Source: Sorghum bicolor (Eukaryota; Streptophyta; Magnoliopsida; Poales; Poaceae). From it: DNA of 64,000 nt. This document shows, one piece after another, positions 48,661 through 60,800 of this stretch (the first letter of the stretch is position 1; every line of letters starts with the position of its first letter). The stretch spans positions 16,932,658 through 16,996,657 of the forward strand of contig NC_012871.2 of NCBI RefSeq assembly GCF_000003195.3, given 5' to 3'. The position numbers were made by a program, and so were the translations under genes. Under the pieces are notes generated by a model, which had not been told where the DNA came from, made no database searches, and saw only the letters and a program-made list of their open reading frames with translations.

Positions 48661-49129
48661 ATCATTTGGGCTTGAGGAGCAAAGGATGAAATGGAAGACA
48701 AGCCTATGGCAGCTCTGAACTTCTCTGGAAGCAATCTTCTCATTCTTAAAGTTGGAGGGAAAGTTTTGCCAAATAGAATGAGACTTGAATTGAGTGTAAG
48801 GGTAATAATCAATTTTTATTTAATATAAGAACGGGGCGCTCTCAACTTTACCCATCACTTGCATTCTTTCATCTTTATTAAATTAAATTGACTGCAAGAC
48901 AACAGGGTACACAGAGACACTGATGAAGCCACACTTTCCACAGCACACAAACACACAAACACTTGCGCTAGCTGCCGTTGCCGGCAGCTACAACACTTGA
49001 CCTGACTGAAAGCTACTGCTACTGCATTAACCACGCCGGTGGTCTCCCTCTCCGTTCAACTTAAACTTCGGGAGGGAGCGCTCAGTCACGGCCTGGCTGG
49101 CCGTGGATGCTGACCAAGACGAGGTGAGC

Positions 49130-50190
49130 CTAGGCATTGCTCCGGAAGGAGCCGTACCCCCTGGCGCTGGCGCGGAGGACGATCTGGTGGTACAGCGCTG
49201 CGATTGCGGCGCCGATGAACGGACCAACCCAGAAGATCCACTGCAGCAAGAACAACCAACACAAATGTGTGAATTACTGCTGCAATCTTGGACAATGTGT
49301 GTAGGGACTAGGCAGATCGAGATATGTGATACCTGGTCGCTCCAGGCCTTGCTGTTGTTGTACACGACGGCGGCGCCGAGGCTCCTCGCCGGGTTGATCC
49401 CCGTGCCGGTGATTGGGATCGTCGCCAGGTGCACCATGAACACAGCGAATCCAATCGGAAGCGGTGCCAACACCTGGTGATCATCCCGTTCATCAATACA
49501 ACAACAGGCAATGCAACCGCACAAGTTCTTGCAATGGGCAGAGGATCACAGCTCAAAGGAGTGTGCAGGTGCAGCAGTTACCGGAACGTGGGAATCGCGG
49601 GCGTTGCGCTTGGGGTCGGTGGCGGAGAAGACGGTGTACACCAGCACGAAGGTGCCGATGATCTCGGCGGCGAGCCCCGTGCCGGTGGAGTACCCGGGAC
49701 TGACCTCGTTGGCGCCGCCGCCGTAGCGTGCGTAGAATCCGCTCTGGAACCCCTTGACAAGCGCGACGCCGCAGATGGCACCGAGGCTCTGCGCGGCCAT
49801 GTACAGGATCGCGCGCACCAGGGACACCTTCCGCGCCAGGAAGAGGCCGAACGTGACTGCCGGATTAATGTGGCCACCGGAGATGCCGGCGGTGCAGTAG
49901 ACGAGGATGAAGATCATGCCGCCGAACGCCCACGCGATGCCGAGGATGCCCACGCCGCCGCACGCCGCGTCGGCGCCCGACGCCGTCGCGTCAGTCTGGT
50001 GCTTGTACCCGATCACTGTGGCCACCGTAATGTACAGAAACAGCAGCGTGGCCACGAACTCGGCGATCACGGCGCGGTACAGGGACCACTTGCCGAGCTC
50101 GTCGATGTCAATCAGCGGCGCCGGCGGAGGGTCCGCATAGTCACGGACACCGCCGGCCTCCAGAGTGGACACGTCCACCTCCTTGCCCAT
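49130..50190 (-). CDS. PIP2: PIP2-type plasma-membrane aquaporin (copy 2, intact)
   Basis: Water-channel protein of the plasma membrane, 286 aa. CDS = complement of join(49130-49240, 49333-49473, 49582-50190); introns of 92 and 108 bp have GT-AG borders and keep the frame. Start ATG 50190 gives [14 protein letters not shown], the PIP2 N-terminus, with [10 protein letters not shown] carrying acidic residues used in Ca2+-dependent gating. Six membrane spans; NPA boxes [10 protein letters not shown] and GTGINPARS. The ar/R filter His, Thr and Arg are visible ([19 protein letters not shown]), the water-channel pattern of PIPs. Loop B KVSLVR and C-terminal SFRSNA hold the usual phosphorylation serines; loop D DSHVP has the pH-gating His. 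Stop TAG at 49130-49132. Length and exon layout are normal. It is the likely functional member of the pair with the disrupted copy at 1-1196. Exact PIP2 subtype not assigned. Confidence 0.95.
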
Positions 50191-50305
50191 CTGACTGAGC
50201 TGCTGCACAAGCTTTGGAGTTATGAGCTGCTTGCAAGAGATCAAGAGGTGGTTGAGAAGCTCTGATTGCTTGCTTGTGTTGTTGTTTTAGGGCTGCCATG
50301 GAGGG

Positions 50306-50313
50306 TATTTATA
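50306..50313 (-). promoter_or_regulatory. TATA box of PIP2 copy 2
   Basis: TATAAATA on the minus strand, 116 bp upstream of the ATG; spacing fits a short 5' leader. Confidence 0.7.
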
Positions 50314-50516
50314 GGGGTTTATGGAGGAGGGCATCCATGAAGGTTTAATAAGTTCTAATGCATAAAAAAGGGATTTTTTTTGGTGCTCATGGGTAGCTGT
50401 TCTGCTTGGGGCAGAGAAGGTTTCCTTGTTTAGCTATTTTCATGTGCATGTCTTGCAAGTTCAAATTTCCCGCTAGACATGTGAATGAGGTAAGGACCCA
50501 TCTCAAAACTCATTGT

Positions 50517-50972
50517 TTGAGCTTCAGCGCAGTATATGGAATATAAAGTATGTGAACTATGCATATATATACAGTATAGTGTGAAAATAATGAATCTCTC
50601 ATTTTTGTTTTCCCACAACTTTCCATAAAAACAACAGGAATTTGGATTCTACTGTTTTTTATGGAGGAAGGATTTTATTAATTCATCATTATTACATCGA
50701 GATGATACAATAAAAAAGAATTCACTTCTGGATTTTTTACTGTTGAGCTTGAGCGCAGTATATGGAATATAAAGTATGTGAACTATGCATATATATAAGT
50801 CATATAATGTGAACATAATGGATCTCTCATTTTTGTTTTCCCACAACTTTCCATAAAAAACAACAGGAATTTGGATTCCACTGTTTTTTTATGAAGGATT
50901 TTATTAATTCATCATTATTACATCAAGATGATACAATAAAAAAAATAATTCACTTCTGGATTTTTTTACTGT
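50517..50972. repeat. Tandem duplication (about 226 bp) upstream of PIP2 copy 2
   Basis: Unit 1 starts at 50517 and unit 2 at 50743. Both share AGCGCAGTATATGGAATATA, CATTTTTGTTTTCCCACAAC and ATTAATTCATCATTATTACA. It lies 330-780 bp upstream of the PIP2 start codon. Confidence 0.9.
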
Positions 50973-53057
50973 ATAGCGGAGGGAAAGCATTCCCATATTG
51001 ATGGTTCATTTACTATGAAACTCTAATCCCCCATTTTGAATGTAACACTATTATTTTCTTTTACATGATGTACATGGGATTGTACAGTGTTTTACATTTA
51101 TATGGAGAATGTTAAGTAGGCTATATATTTGCAGTTTATACCAATTCAATATAGCAAGTCAGACATGATTTAGAGTCTAAAAAACAGAGCACTCGATCAG
51201 AATATTAAAAATACGGCGTCAAATAATACCATACTGTGCCAAATAATCCGCATAGTATTCCATTCCATTGTTAGGTTGTAAACTCTTGTAACTATACTGA
51301 ATTCTTTTTTCTTGTTTCTAGAAAAAAAAAGAAATTATGTTTCAAACCCATGACATTGAGGGTCTGGATACCAAGAGATATTGTTAGCTAGCTAAAAATA
51401 GTTTTAGCCCATCCAAACAAAAGGGCTAATGGATAGACTATTCAGACTAGTTAACTAGCTGGCCAACTCTAACTAATTTTTACTTTGAACTACGTCTAGC
51501 TCATCCAAATATGTCATAACTTGGGTTGGTAGGTACCCACGGCCACGAAATTACTCAGGTAGTAGCAAAGGATGCTATAGATTTGCTAATTGCTAGCGGT
51601 TGATTCTACGAAATGCATGTTACAATTTCAACCTCAAACTTCACATGTGTTTAATTCTTTCTCACTAACTTAAATCCTGTTTTTTTTTGTTCTTCTCTAC
51701 TATAATCATTGCAACATCCTCGGTGAAAGATTATTGACAAGACCGAACATAATTTGTTAGTTATTATGTGGTCGTATTATTCAAGAATATCCCTCTCATA
51801 TGTTCCATGCCTGGATAAGGTTATGGCATCCTAACAAAATAAACGAATAAAGAAGCAGTATAGTAATTCATGGATGAGCTCTCAGCTGGCTCCGTGCTAA
51901 TAAATGGACCAAAACAAAAAATAAATACTAAAAAAAGGTAGCATGATTGCTTGTGTTTTTGGCGCATAGAGCCGCCCTCCACCGACCCTCCACTCCCACC
52001 CTGCACACTGACGACACCACCAGCCGCCATTTCGGCTCATCCTGTGGCCCTGCTGCAGCCTCCCGATGGAATACGCAGAATTAGGTCACAATCACAGACA
52101 GAGTGTACGTAGTAATAAATAAACAAGGACAAAGAAAAGCTTAGCCACACTAGCTAATGACGCTAGCTGCTGGTTGGGCAGTGCTGTCGATCGTATTCGT
52201 CGTGCCGGTGGTTGAATCCCGTCCACGAAAGTGATCACGCTGGCCGGACAAATTAAACAAAACGCTTGCGTCGTCACCACTATAAATGAATAATAACGCA
52301 CTTGTGCTGGGAAATCGATCATGGTCGTGGTGCCAATGTTACCTATATATATTAGTATATACGTGCGTGTGGCTACGGATTCTTAATTTCTTGTCAGGAA
52401 ATGTTTGGCCGAACTAGCTAGCTAGATCCATGACGATCGAGTTTGTGGGGTGAAAAAGGCAGGCGTGCGTGCGCCGACCAAAAAGGATGAGAATCTGAGG
52501 CGAATTCACATGACATGACCGGCAACTGAACAAAAGTTGCAGCGAGGCCGTCTCGATCCAATATTCCACGTATGTATGTATATCCAACGACGGGTCGTCG
52601 TCGTTGGGTTAATTGAACAGCCCATGGTTTCATGCATGTATCCTTCTTTGCCAAATCCGTGGATGGCCGGGATGGGAATTCCTACGTTTCTTGCTTGTGT
52701 CCTGGACCTGGATATGCCAGATGCTTGCTCCATGTGGCATGTGCATCTACGTGGCAAATCCATGCTCTTACGTGCTTGCTTGCATTGCGCTACAGTAGTG
52801 TGCCGCCCAATCGCTGCAATATGCGCGCGCCTGATGAGGCCTGATTATTAATTTCTAGCAACTTAGCTAATTATAAGCGATCCTTGCAATTGCCAATTTC
52901 TGAGGAATTCGTATAATATATATCCATCCGTTCAAAATTAAAGTTCACTTTATCCTAACTCAAACTTCTCTAGTTTTTATGGACAATTTAAGCAAGGTAC
53001 TATCTCTCTCTCTGTTGTTATTATACATATATAGTTTAGCTTTTCAATGGAACCTAA
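50973..53057. other. Distal upstream region of PIP2 copy 2
   Basis: No gene seen. 52030-52150 resembles 2700-2840 near PIP2 copy 1. 52928-52990 (TCCGTTCAAAATTAAAGTTC) looks like a Stowaway-type MITE fragment. Confidence 0.5.
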
Positions 53058-53301
53058 GGCCTTGTTTAGTTTCCAAAAGTTTTTGGTTCGGGGCACTGTA
53101 GCACTTTCGTTTTGTTTGTGACAAATATTGTCCAATTATGGACTAACTAGGCTGAAAAGATTCATCTCGTGATTTACAGACAAACTGTGTAATTAGTTTT
53201 TATTTTTGGCTATATTTAATGCTTCATGCATGTGCCGCAAGATTCGATGTGACGAGAAATCTTGAAAAGTTTTTGGTTTTTGGTGTGAACTAAACAAGGC
53301 C
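53058..53301. mobile_element. PIF/Harbinger-type MITE
   Basis: 244 bp with perfect ends GGCCTTGTTTAGTT / AACTAAACAAGGCC and a TAA target duplication (53055-53057, 53302-53304). Three-bp TWA-type targets are typical of PIF/Harbinger MITEs. Confidence 0.92.
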
Positions 53302-53324
53302 TAAGAAATAATAGCCTCAAGTTA

Positions 53325-53542
53325 GGGGGTGTTTGGTTGGGGTTGGTAAAGTTTAACAGGTACTGCAGCATTTTCGTCTTATTTGAGAATTATTGTCCAG
53401 TCATAGACTATAGCAAAAGATTCGTCTCACAAATTACTCTCTAGGTGTGTTTTTAGTTTCATAAATAGTCTATATTTAATATTCCATGCATGTGTCTAAA
53501 TATTTGATGTAACGGACCATACAGAGGAAACCAAACAGCCCC
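53325..53542. mobile_element. Diverged PIF/Harbinger-type MITE
   Basis: Ends GGGGGTGTTTGGTT and AACCAAACAGCCCC. The flanks TTA and TTG are an imperfect 3-bp duplication. Its interior shares TATTGTCCA, ATATTTAAT and CATGCATGTG with the preceding MITE 23 bp away, so both belong to one broad family. Confidence 0.82.
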
Positions 53543-54827
53543 TTGCTAGCAAACTAGTCCTAGGCTTCTCGTCAAAAATGGTTCTTGCAACGTCCCAAAA
53601 CGAAAGAATCAGACGACCCCAGCCGGCTTTTGTGTAGGATTCTTATGAGGAGTTAGCGGAGCAGTTGAAGCTTGTGAAGTGTAGCGTGATGCATGGCTCT
53701 GATCTTTGTGTGTTTCCTGATCGTCTTCACCCGCTCTGTCTCGTCATGCTAGTAATTCGTAATATATGCCACTCGGCCGCTGGTTAGCTCTGTACTAGCA
53801 ATGCAGTTAGTTTCCATGGATCACTACCAAATAAAGAAGGTACAGTGAAGATGATATATATTGGAGGGCATTTGCTGACGAACGTCTTACTGGAAAAGGG
53901 TCAACTTCACAAATTGCCTTGCAGCCTAATCGCCCTCATGGATAAAGCTTAGATGTCGCATATATCTCCTCCGTTTCAAATTAACTCAAAGCGACTTATA
54001 ATTCCTTCATAGATGCCTGAAAATCTCGTAAACGTTGCTATAAAGAAAACTTTTACAACTTCACAAACTGGAGAAAACGTTTACAACAAATTCTAGCTCA
54101 ATTGAACACCTGTACTGAATAGGAGACTTTGCATGGACAAGTTCGAGTTTCTCTTGTCAGCTAACAGTGGCGAGGCGGTGGACGTGGACCCAAACTAGTA
54201 TGGCACATGCCTTGCCTGGTGTCCACGTCAGACGCCACCATCCGCGGTCGGTGCATTCATGTTACAGCAAACGACAAATTTGTGCTACATCCGGGCTCTT
54301 TTTACATCGAAACATACCAGGGTTTGGTAAAGAAAGCAAAAAGTTTTCCGAAAACTCCAATGTGTTCTACTATATGTTGTAAAAGGGAAAGGCAAATGTA
54401 AAGCCATATTAGGCTCGGCAGGATCCCTCATATACAGAGATATAATAAATGTTAAGATAAGGCACAGACAAAGAACAGCGAATGTGTAACTCAAATCAAG
54501 GTGAAAACGTTAATGAAAAATCGATAGGTTCTCTTTGGCAAATTCATGGCCTCACATCACAGCAAGCCTCCTGATCTTATTCGGGTAACTCAAATATTAT
54601 TCTCAAGTAAAGACCAGCCTCACCAGCACGCACGCATATTCTTAATCAGATAGCTGGTATAAACACGAAAAAATCATCTTAGGAGAAAAGCCACTGGAAC
54701 CTCCATTGTCCTTCCAGACTACAAAGTCTGTGTAAACAGGTATATTTCTGTACGATACTCGTGCCACGCTTGACCGGGGCAAGCAAGACACCATGCGAAG
54801 CTCACAGAATGATAAATGTCCCTATGT
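53543..54827. other. Interval between MITEs and phosphohexomutase 3' end
   Basis: No gene seen. CTCCGTTTCAAATTAACTC near 53970 looks like a Stowaway remnant. The last few hundred bases probably hold the mutase 3' UTR. Confidence 0.45.
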
Positions 54828-57800
54828 TCACTGCTGCACGAATTTGTTCAGTGCCGTCACATCCAGTGCTGAAAATTCATTCACAGCAGCAAGAACCGCA
54901 AGCCCCAGTTTAATCGCATCATCTTTACTTGGTGCCTGTAGTATCAGCACATCACATGACTCTCAATTGCCTTCATTATTCGGATTGAGAGAGAGGAGGG
55001 GAAGAGAACTACCTCAATGTTTAGGGGAAGAACAGGGTCATGGAGAGAGAGCCTCAGCAGGAACCACCCACCATATCCTGAAACCCTTACCTGTGTATAG
55101 TAGTATCCATAAAATAAGCAGAAATCCAGATTTCTTGCAGAATAAAAGTTATACATCAAGATCTATATTAATGTTCCGGAAAACAAAGGAAAGAATATGG
55201 ACATACGCCTTCATAGTTCTTGGGGGCTATATGGAGATTTGGATCTTTGCTGATTGCATTCTCTAAATGCCTCAAGACTGATTCTCCATAGTCACGGAAG
55301 GACCTGTAGAGATATCAAATCACAAATCTTTAAAATCTTCACAGGACTTCTTTAGTCATATCTCAATCCTGTATGACCCACAGTGATAACGTGTCAAACA
55401 AAAGGGGTAAAGCATTTAACTGAGTTACTGTCACCCCAATCTCTTTTTACCTATGATGACCCATTGTTTTAGTCTTGTAATAAAGCTAAACATTGTTGTA
55501 CAATAGCCACTCCAACATCCAAAAAAGGAATCTATGTTACCAGGACTAAACTGATGCCCCCGATCCTATTTCACATTACAGCTTATTTCCCTAACTAAAC
55601 TTGGATGTTTCCATGAGCCAGAAACGATGCATTCGCAGTCAGAGAATTGCAGTATTGATTTGCTTAGATAAAATCACAAGGATTACCCGGGGTTTTTTTA
55701 ACGGAAAATACAGCCGGGGAAGCCCATACTGAAGGATTGCCCATTTGATTATGGAAAATTCAAAAATGATACCTATCATATTTCTTTTTTTTTCTGAGTC
55801 TCCAGGGGGAAAAAACACTGACGGCAGTCAATAAGAATGTCTCATGTTATCTGATCTAACTTACAATTCATTCACATAGATCGTTTCTGTTTAAGTGCAC
55901 AATACTAGAAAACTACTAGTGCACATATGATGTCTCCTTGAGAAATAACCAAAAAAACATTTCAGAGTTAACATACCCTCCTTTCAAATCTGAATGATTC
56001 TGATCAATCTTCAGTCTTATCTCAACTGACACAGCAGCTTCCTCAAGACCCTCAACCAAATCAGTCAAAACTTTACTACCAATACTTGAACCCAGTGTTC
56101 TAGCAGCAGCAAGTTTATTCAGAAGTTTGACCTGAGGGAAAAGGAGAAATTTAAGTCTCATATTTGCAAAAGAAGATACAGTCCTCGTTTTTTAAGAAAC
56201 CATGAAAAATAGCACGCCACAAATTTTAAAAGTATTATGAGTCATGCTAACAAGGAGGGACTAGCCTCATACATCTATAGAACATATATCATTTATAGAT
56301 TGAATGAGTGAAGAACATAATTTCATGGACAAACTCCTTTACCGGGTAATACAAAAAGACAACTTTCCTTATGCATGAAATGTCGATGTGATTATCCATT
56401 TTTCATATTATTCCCCCTTGCATTGTTCGCAAAGTTCAATGAATAGTAGAACAACAGTCCTTACCATAAGGTATGCTCCATCATCAAGCCAGTGGTTCTC
56501 TTTCAGTGCTCCATGGCCACTTGTTTCCATGGCTAAATGTGACTCCTCACCAATAGAATTCTGAAAATTTTCCATATTCTAAATCATCCTACTGCTAGTT
56601 AACTAGGGGGAGGGGGGATCCAGAGACTAACTCAAACTCAATTACATAGAAAGTATAAACTAACCAGACGAATAGCCTCATCTATTACATTCTTGTACCC
56701 TCGTTTGAAACGGTGATGCTTCCCTCCTTAAGAAAAAAAATAGATAAGTAAATGATTATTTACTCAAACAAAGCACAGCATTGTGAACAGTACATACCAA
56801 GTTTATTTTCAATAAATACAGTCAATCCATCTGAAGTCACACTATCTGTCACAACTGTAGTTCCTGGATGCTAGCACCAGAGCAACGGATTAGTCAGTGG
56901 CAACCAATAAAATAGTACAAAATAAAACATTAAAACTGCAGAAAATAATCTTACTTCCTCAAGAACTATGGCAGCCATCAAAGCAATCAATCGGTTACGG
57001 TTCAACTCACGACCACTCGAATCAACAGCAGCAGACCTGCAAAAGGTAAGGTTTAGTCTCCATCCTGTTAGACGTCAGCAGAACCTCAAAGACTAGCTAT
57101 ACTGTACCTGTCGACATCAGTATCAAATATGATGCCTAAGTCTGCCTTGTTATCAAGAACTGCTTGTGTAATAGACTTCATTGCAGTTTTGTCCTCAGGA
57201 TTGGGAATGTGATTGGGAAACAAACCTAAATATGTGGTGTATAAGAAATGGGAGAAAGGCAATTGCATGAAGAAAGCAATAAGCTATTACCATCAGGCTC
57301 AAGGAATTGACTTCCAGTAGTAACAGCTCCTAATGGTTTGAGTACCTTATCCTGATACAAAAACCACAAACATAAAACCATTCTTTTATCAATAGCTAGT
57401 TGTTTCAGGAGTATCACTCCTAATGTATTCAGTGGAGAGTTTGGCACTGTAAAAGGAATCAAGCAAAGAAAATTGTGGAACTTTTAATTGGCAAATTACT
57501 CTAGGATGGAGTTTTAGAAATGGATCGATACTGACTTGCTCTATAAAGAGCAGACTGAAATTATCGACTGAACATTGGAAAGTAGATTGAATGTTAATGT
57601 TATCTGTCCTATATGGTTCAAATTTGCGTGTTCTTGGTTGTGTGTGTGTGTGGGGGGGGGGGGGGGGTGTTAAAATTCAAACTTAAACAATTTGACTTCT
57701 CTGGCTGTTACATTAAGGGTCTGGTCTGTTTGCGGCTGCTGTGCCTGCTGCACTTATTATTTGAGGCTGCTATATAGGAAGCAAATAACTGAAGATGTCA

Positions 57801-60800
57801 TAGTTTGTTAGGGAAATCCAATTAAGCCTCTTATTTTTGAGGCTGCTATATAGGAAGCAAATAACGAAGATATCATAGATTGTTAGGGAAATGCAATTAA
57901 GTCTAGATAAAATGTGTTACACAACTGTTGAGTTGTTGATTTTCTCACACTTGTTGTGTAAGATTAAACATATTAATATGCAAGATAGATTAGAATAAAA
58001 ACAGTTAGCCAACATGATTATTTTTGAAAGAAGTTCCAGCAAACAAGATTATCAACAATACATCTCAATGCCAAACAGAGCCTTATCAACCTATTAAACT
58101 GCAGAGAGGAGAGTGTGAAGCATTTCAATAGACTGATCAACCATTTGACCGAAGGTAATGATATACAACATAACAATGAACCAAGGCTAAAAAACGAACA
58201 TTGCTACAGGACATTGGAAGTGTAACACATTACCACAAAAAAACCACCAGCACCATTCCCTGCATCAACGATTATATGCAGTCCCTCCAATGGTTTTTCT
58301 AAGGTCAAAGAAAAAAAAAACATAACCATCATAAGTTGTTTCATTAGTTTTTTTTCTGAAGCCTATAAGTTGTGTGATATTAATGTTTGACATTCAATCA
58401 TTTCAAAAAATTTCACTATATCTATATCCCCATGGACAACAAATTTTTTTGAACACGTGTAGAAACTGATTACCCAAAAACAAACACATAATTTCTGCTG
58501 TGTAAAGAAGTGCAGAAAACAAACAACTAAGAATATAAAATAGTATGGTGTCTACAAATCATAACTATAAGATAAAGAAAAACTCAAACAATGAGTTGAT
58601 AACGTGGTATTGCACAAATCATAAGGGCTTGTTTAGATGGAAGGGGATCTCCTCACCTTCTATCGAAACAGTCCTTAAGGGGCTAAAAAGTGCAACTGGA
58701 TGACGAAAGGCATAACTAACTGAATTTGATTGAGCACACAAAAGTAATCAAATAGATTTCAGAAATTATCAGTGGGTTAATGCAAGTGTTAGACAAAAAA
58801 TCCAACAGTGCAAGTCTAGTAAGTCAAAAATGAGTTTTAAAATATAGCACATGAAAGCACCTTTGTCTCCAGCAGATTTACGAACTGCTTGTACAAGATC
58901 AGAAGCGTAAATTGACATGTAGTCAACATTAGCCACAACTCCCCTCGAAGCTTCCTCCTGTTCTTTCAGGTTGCCATGTGCAGATTCCTCGTATATTTTG
59001 GAAGCACGCTCCAGGATATCTTTGATGTCAGCTTTATTTAGCCCACCATCACTGGTAAAAAACTTGAAACCATTCCGATTGTAGGGAAGATGGCTTGCTG
59101 TAAAGTAGAACAATCCCCAAAAGTTAGCTCCCATATATAATTTCCAAACACTTTTTGAAAAGTGAAAATGGTATGAACTTGTGGCTGGAATAGAAAGCTG
59201 CAAAAAATGAGCACACATGTATACAACAAACAAACTTCACACGTAGATGCACATTTTATAATACCATGCGTCTGTAACTCCATACAATCACAATATCATA
59301 TAGGTTATAGGGAAGAATAGAATAGTCATATTCAATAATCATGAAACTACATATGAAGATCATTTATTAAGTGCATTTATTTATCTTCCTTTTGAAGTTT
59401 TGAACCTAAACTTCTCCTGGCATCCAATAACATTTAGGGAATGTTTGGATCGCAATAAAGGAAAACTAACAAGCTAGTGCAGAATTGAGGATTGGATAAC
59501 ATAGGAAACCACAAGAATTGTATTAAGAATAGAGTAACACAGCCAGTGTAGGAATCAAACAATATATAAGTTTATGCTAAGTTGGATTTCTGCATCCTGA
59601 AGGGTCCCCAAATCAAACATCCAAGCAAAAACCAAAATTGAAGCAATCCAAGCAGTCTGGCAGAGACCGGCACCAAAGTTCAGCAGTGAACTGATTAGCA
59701 AACAATAATCATATCTAAAATGAGTTCAGAGTGAGCGCTAATAGCTGACAGAAATGTAACTCGTTAAACGTAGGAGGTGGCTAAATTGGACTTTTCCTAT
59801 GATACAATGATGCCTTATTTGATTTAAGAAGGTAGCAATAAGTCAAATGATACATCTGACCAAGTTCTACATTTCTACATATACCAGAGTTAAATGAACT
59901 GATTTCTTAAATCTGAAAACAGATAAAATCATTTATTACCAAGATAGAAAATTAGAGATATTGAAGTCCCACCATTGCGCATAAGGAGAGATATAAATTC
60001 TCTCAGAAACATCCACTAAAATACTGGCAGTTATGGATGTCATGAATCCTGTTTAGTTGCATGCCGCAATTAAAAAAAAAAGTTTGGCACATCAAACAAG
60101 TGTTGGACCATCCAAGGTAATCAGATTAGAAAGTAACAATGATCAACCATGCTCAAACTAAATAAACGAAACTCCAATGGATGAAGAAAAATAGTGTTAG
60201 TGACATAACCATAACTCATGTGGCAGGTAGCAAGTTTGTATGCCTTTGCAAAGGCCTTACAATTTTGTACATATCAAACTACAGAAAATACCTGTTATCA
60301 TTATGGCTCCGTCAACAGGTAAATGACTTCTCTCATCTTCCGTAAGTGTACTGTTGAACATTGCAGGTGTTGAAGCCAATCTACATATATGCATAATCCA
60401 TTGTCAATCTACATAGATGTCTTGTTTTGAGCTGTTAGATTATTAAGTAACGAAGTTATGAGGAAACTATCAAAGCAGAGAAGCTATAGAAACCATTTTA
60501 TATGACTAGAACTATGCATTGTGGATTCCAAAGAATTGATGTGTGAAATTTATCGGGGAAAGAATCCACAAGACGAGGGAATCAAAGAACACACTTATGG
60601 GTGTCTAAATTAGAATGGCTCTATAAACATAAAAGATCTTGCATAAATGTTTGTAAACAAAAATAAAGGTTCAACTCACCCAAACTGTACGATATCATGC
60701 CCAGCAGAAGTGATTCCATGAGTAACTGCATTCTGACAACAATAACTTGTTAGTGGCTAATAACACACAAAAAAATGTCAAGTGTGCTGCTCAAACATAG

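Noticed and set aside
59435..59610. Possible MITE (GGGAATGTTTGGATCG ... GGGTCCCCAAATCAAACATCC)
   Set aside because: The ends match only partly and no target duplication could be found.
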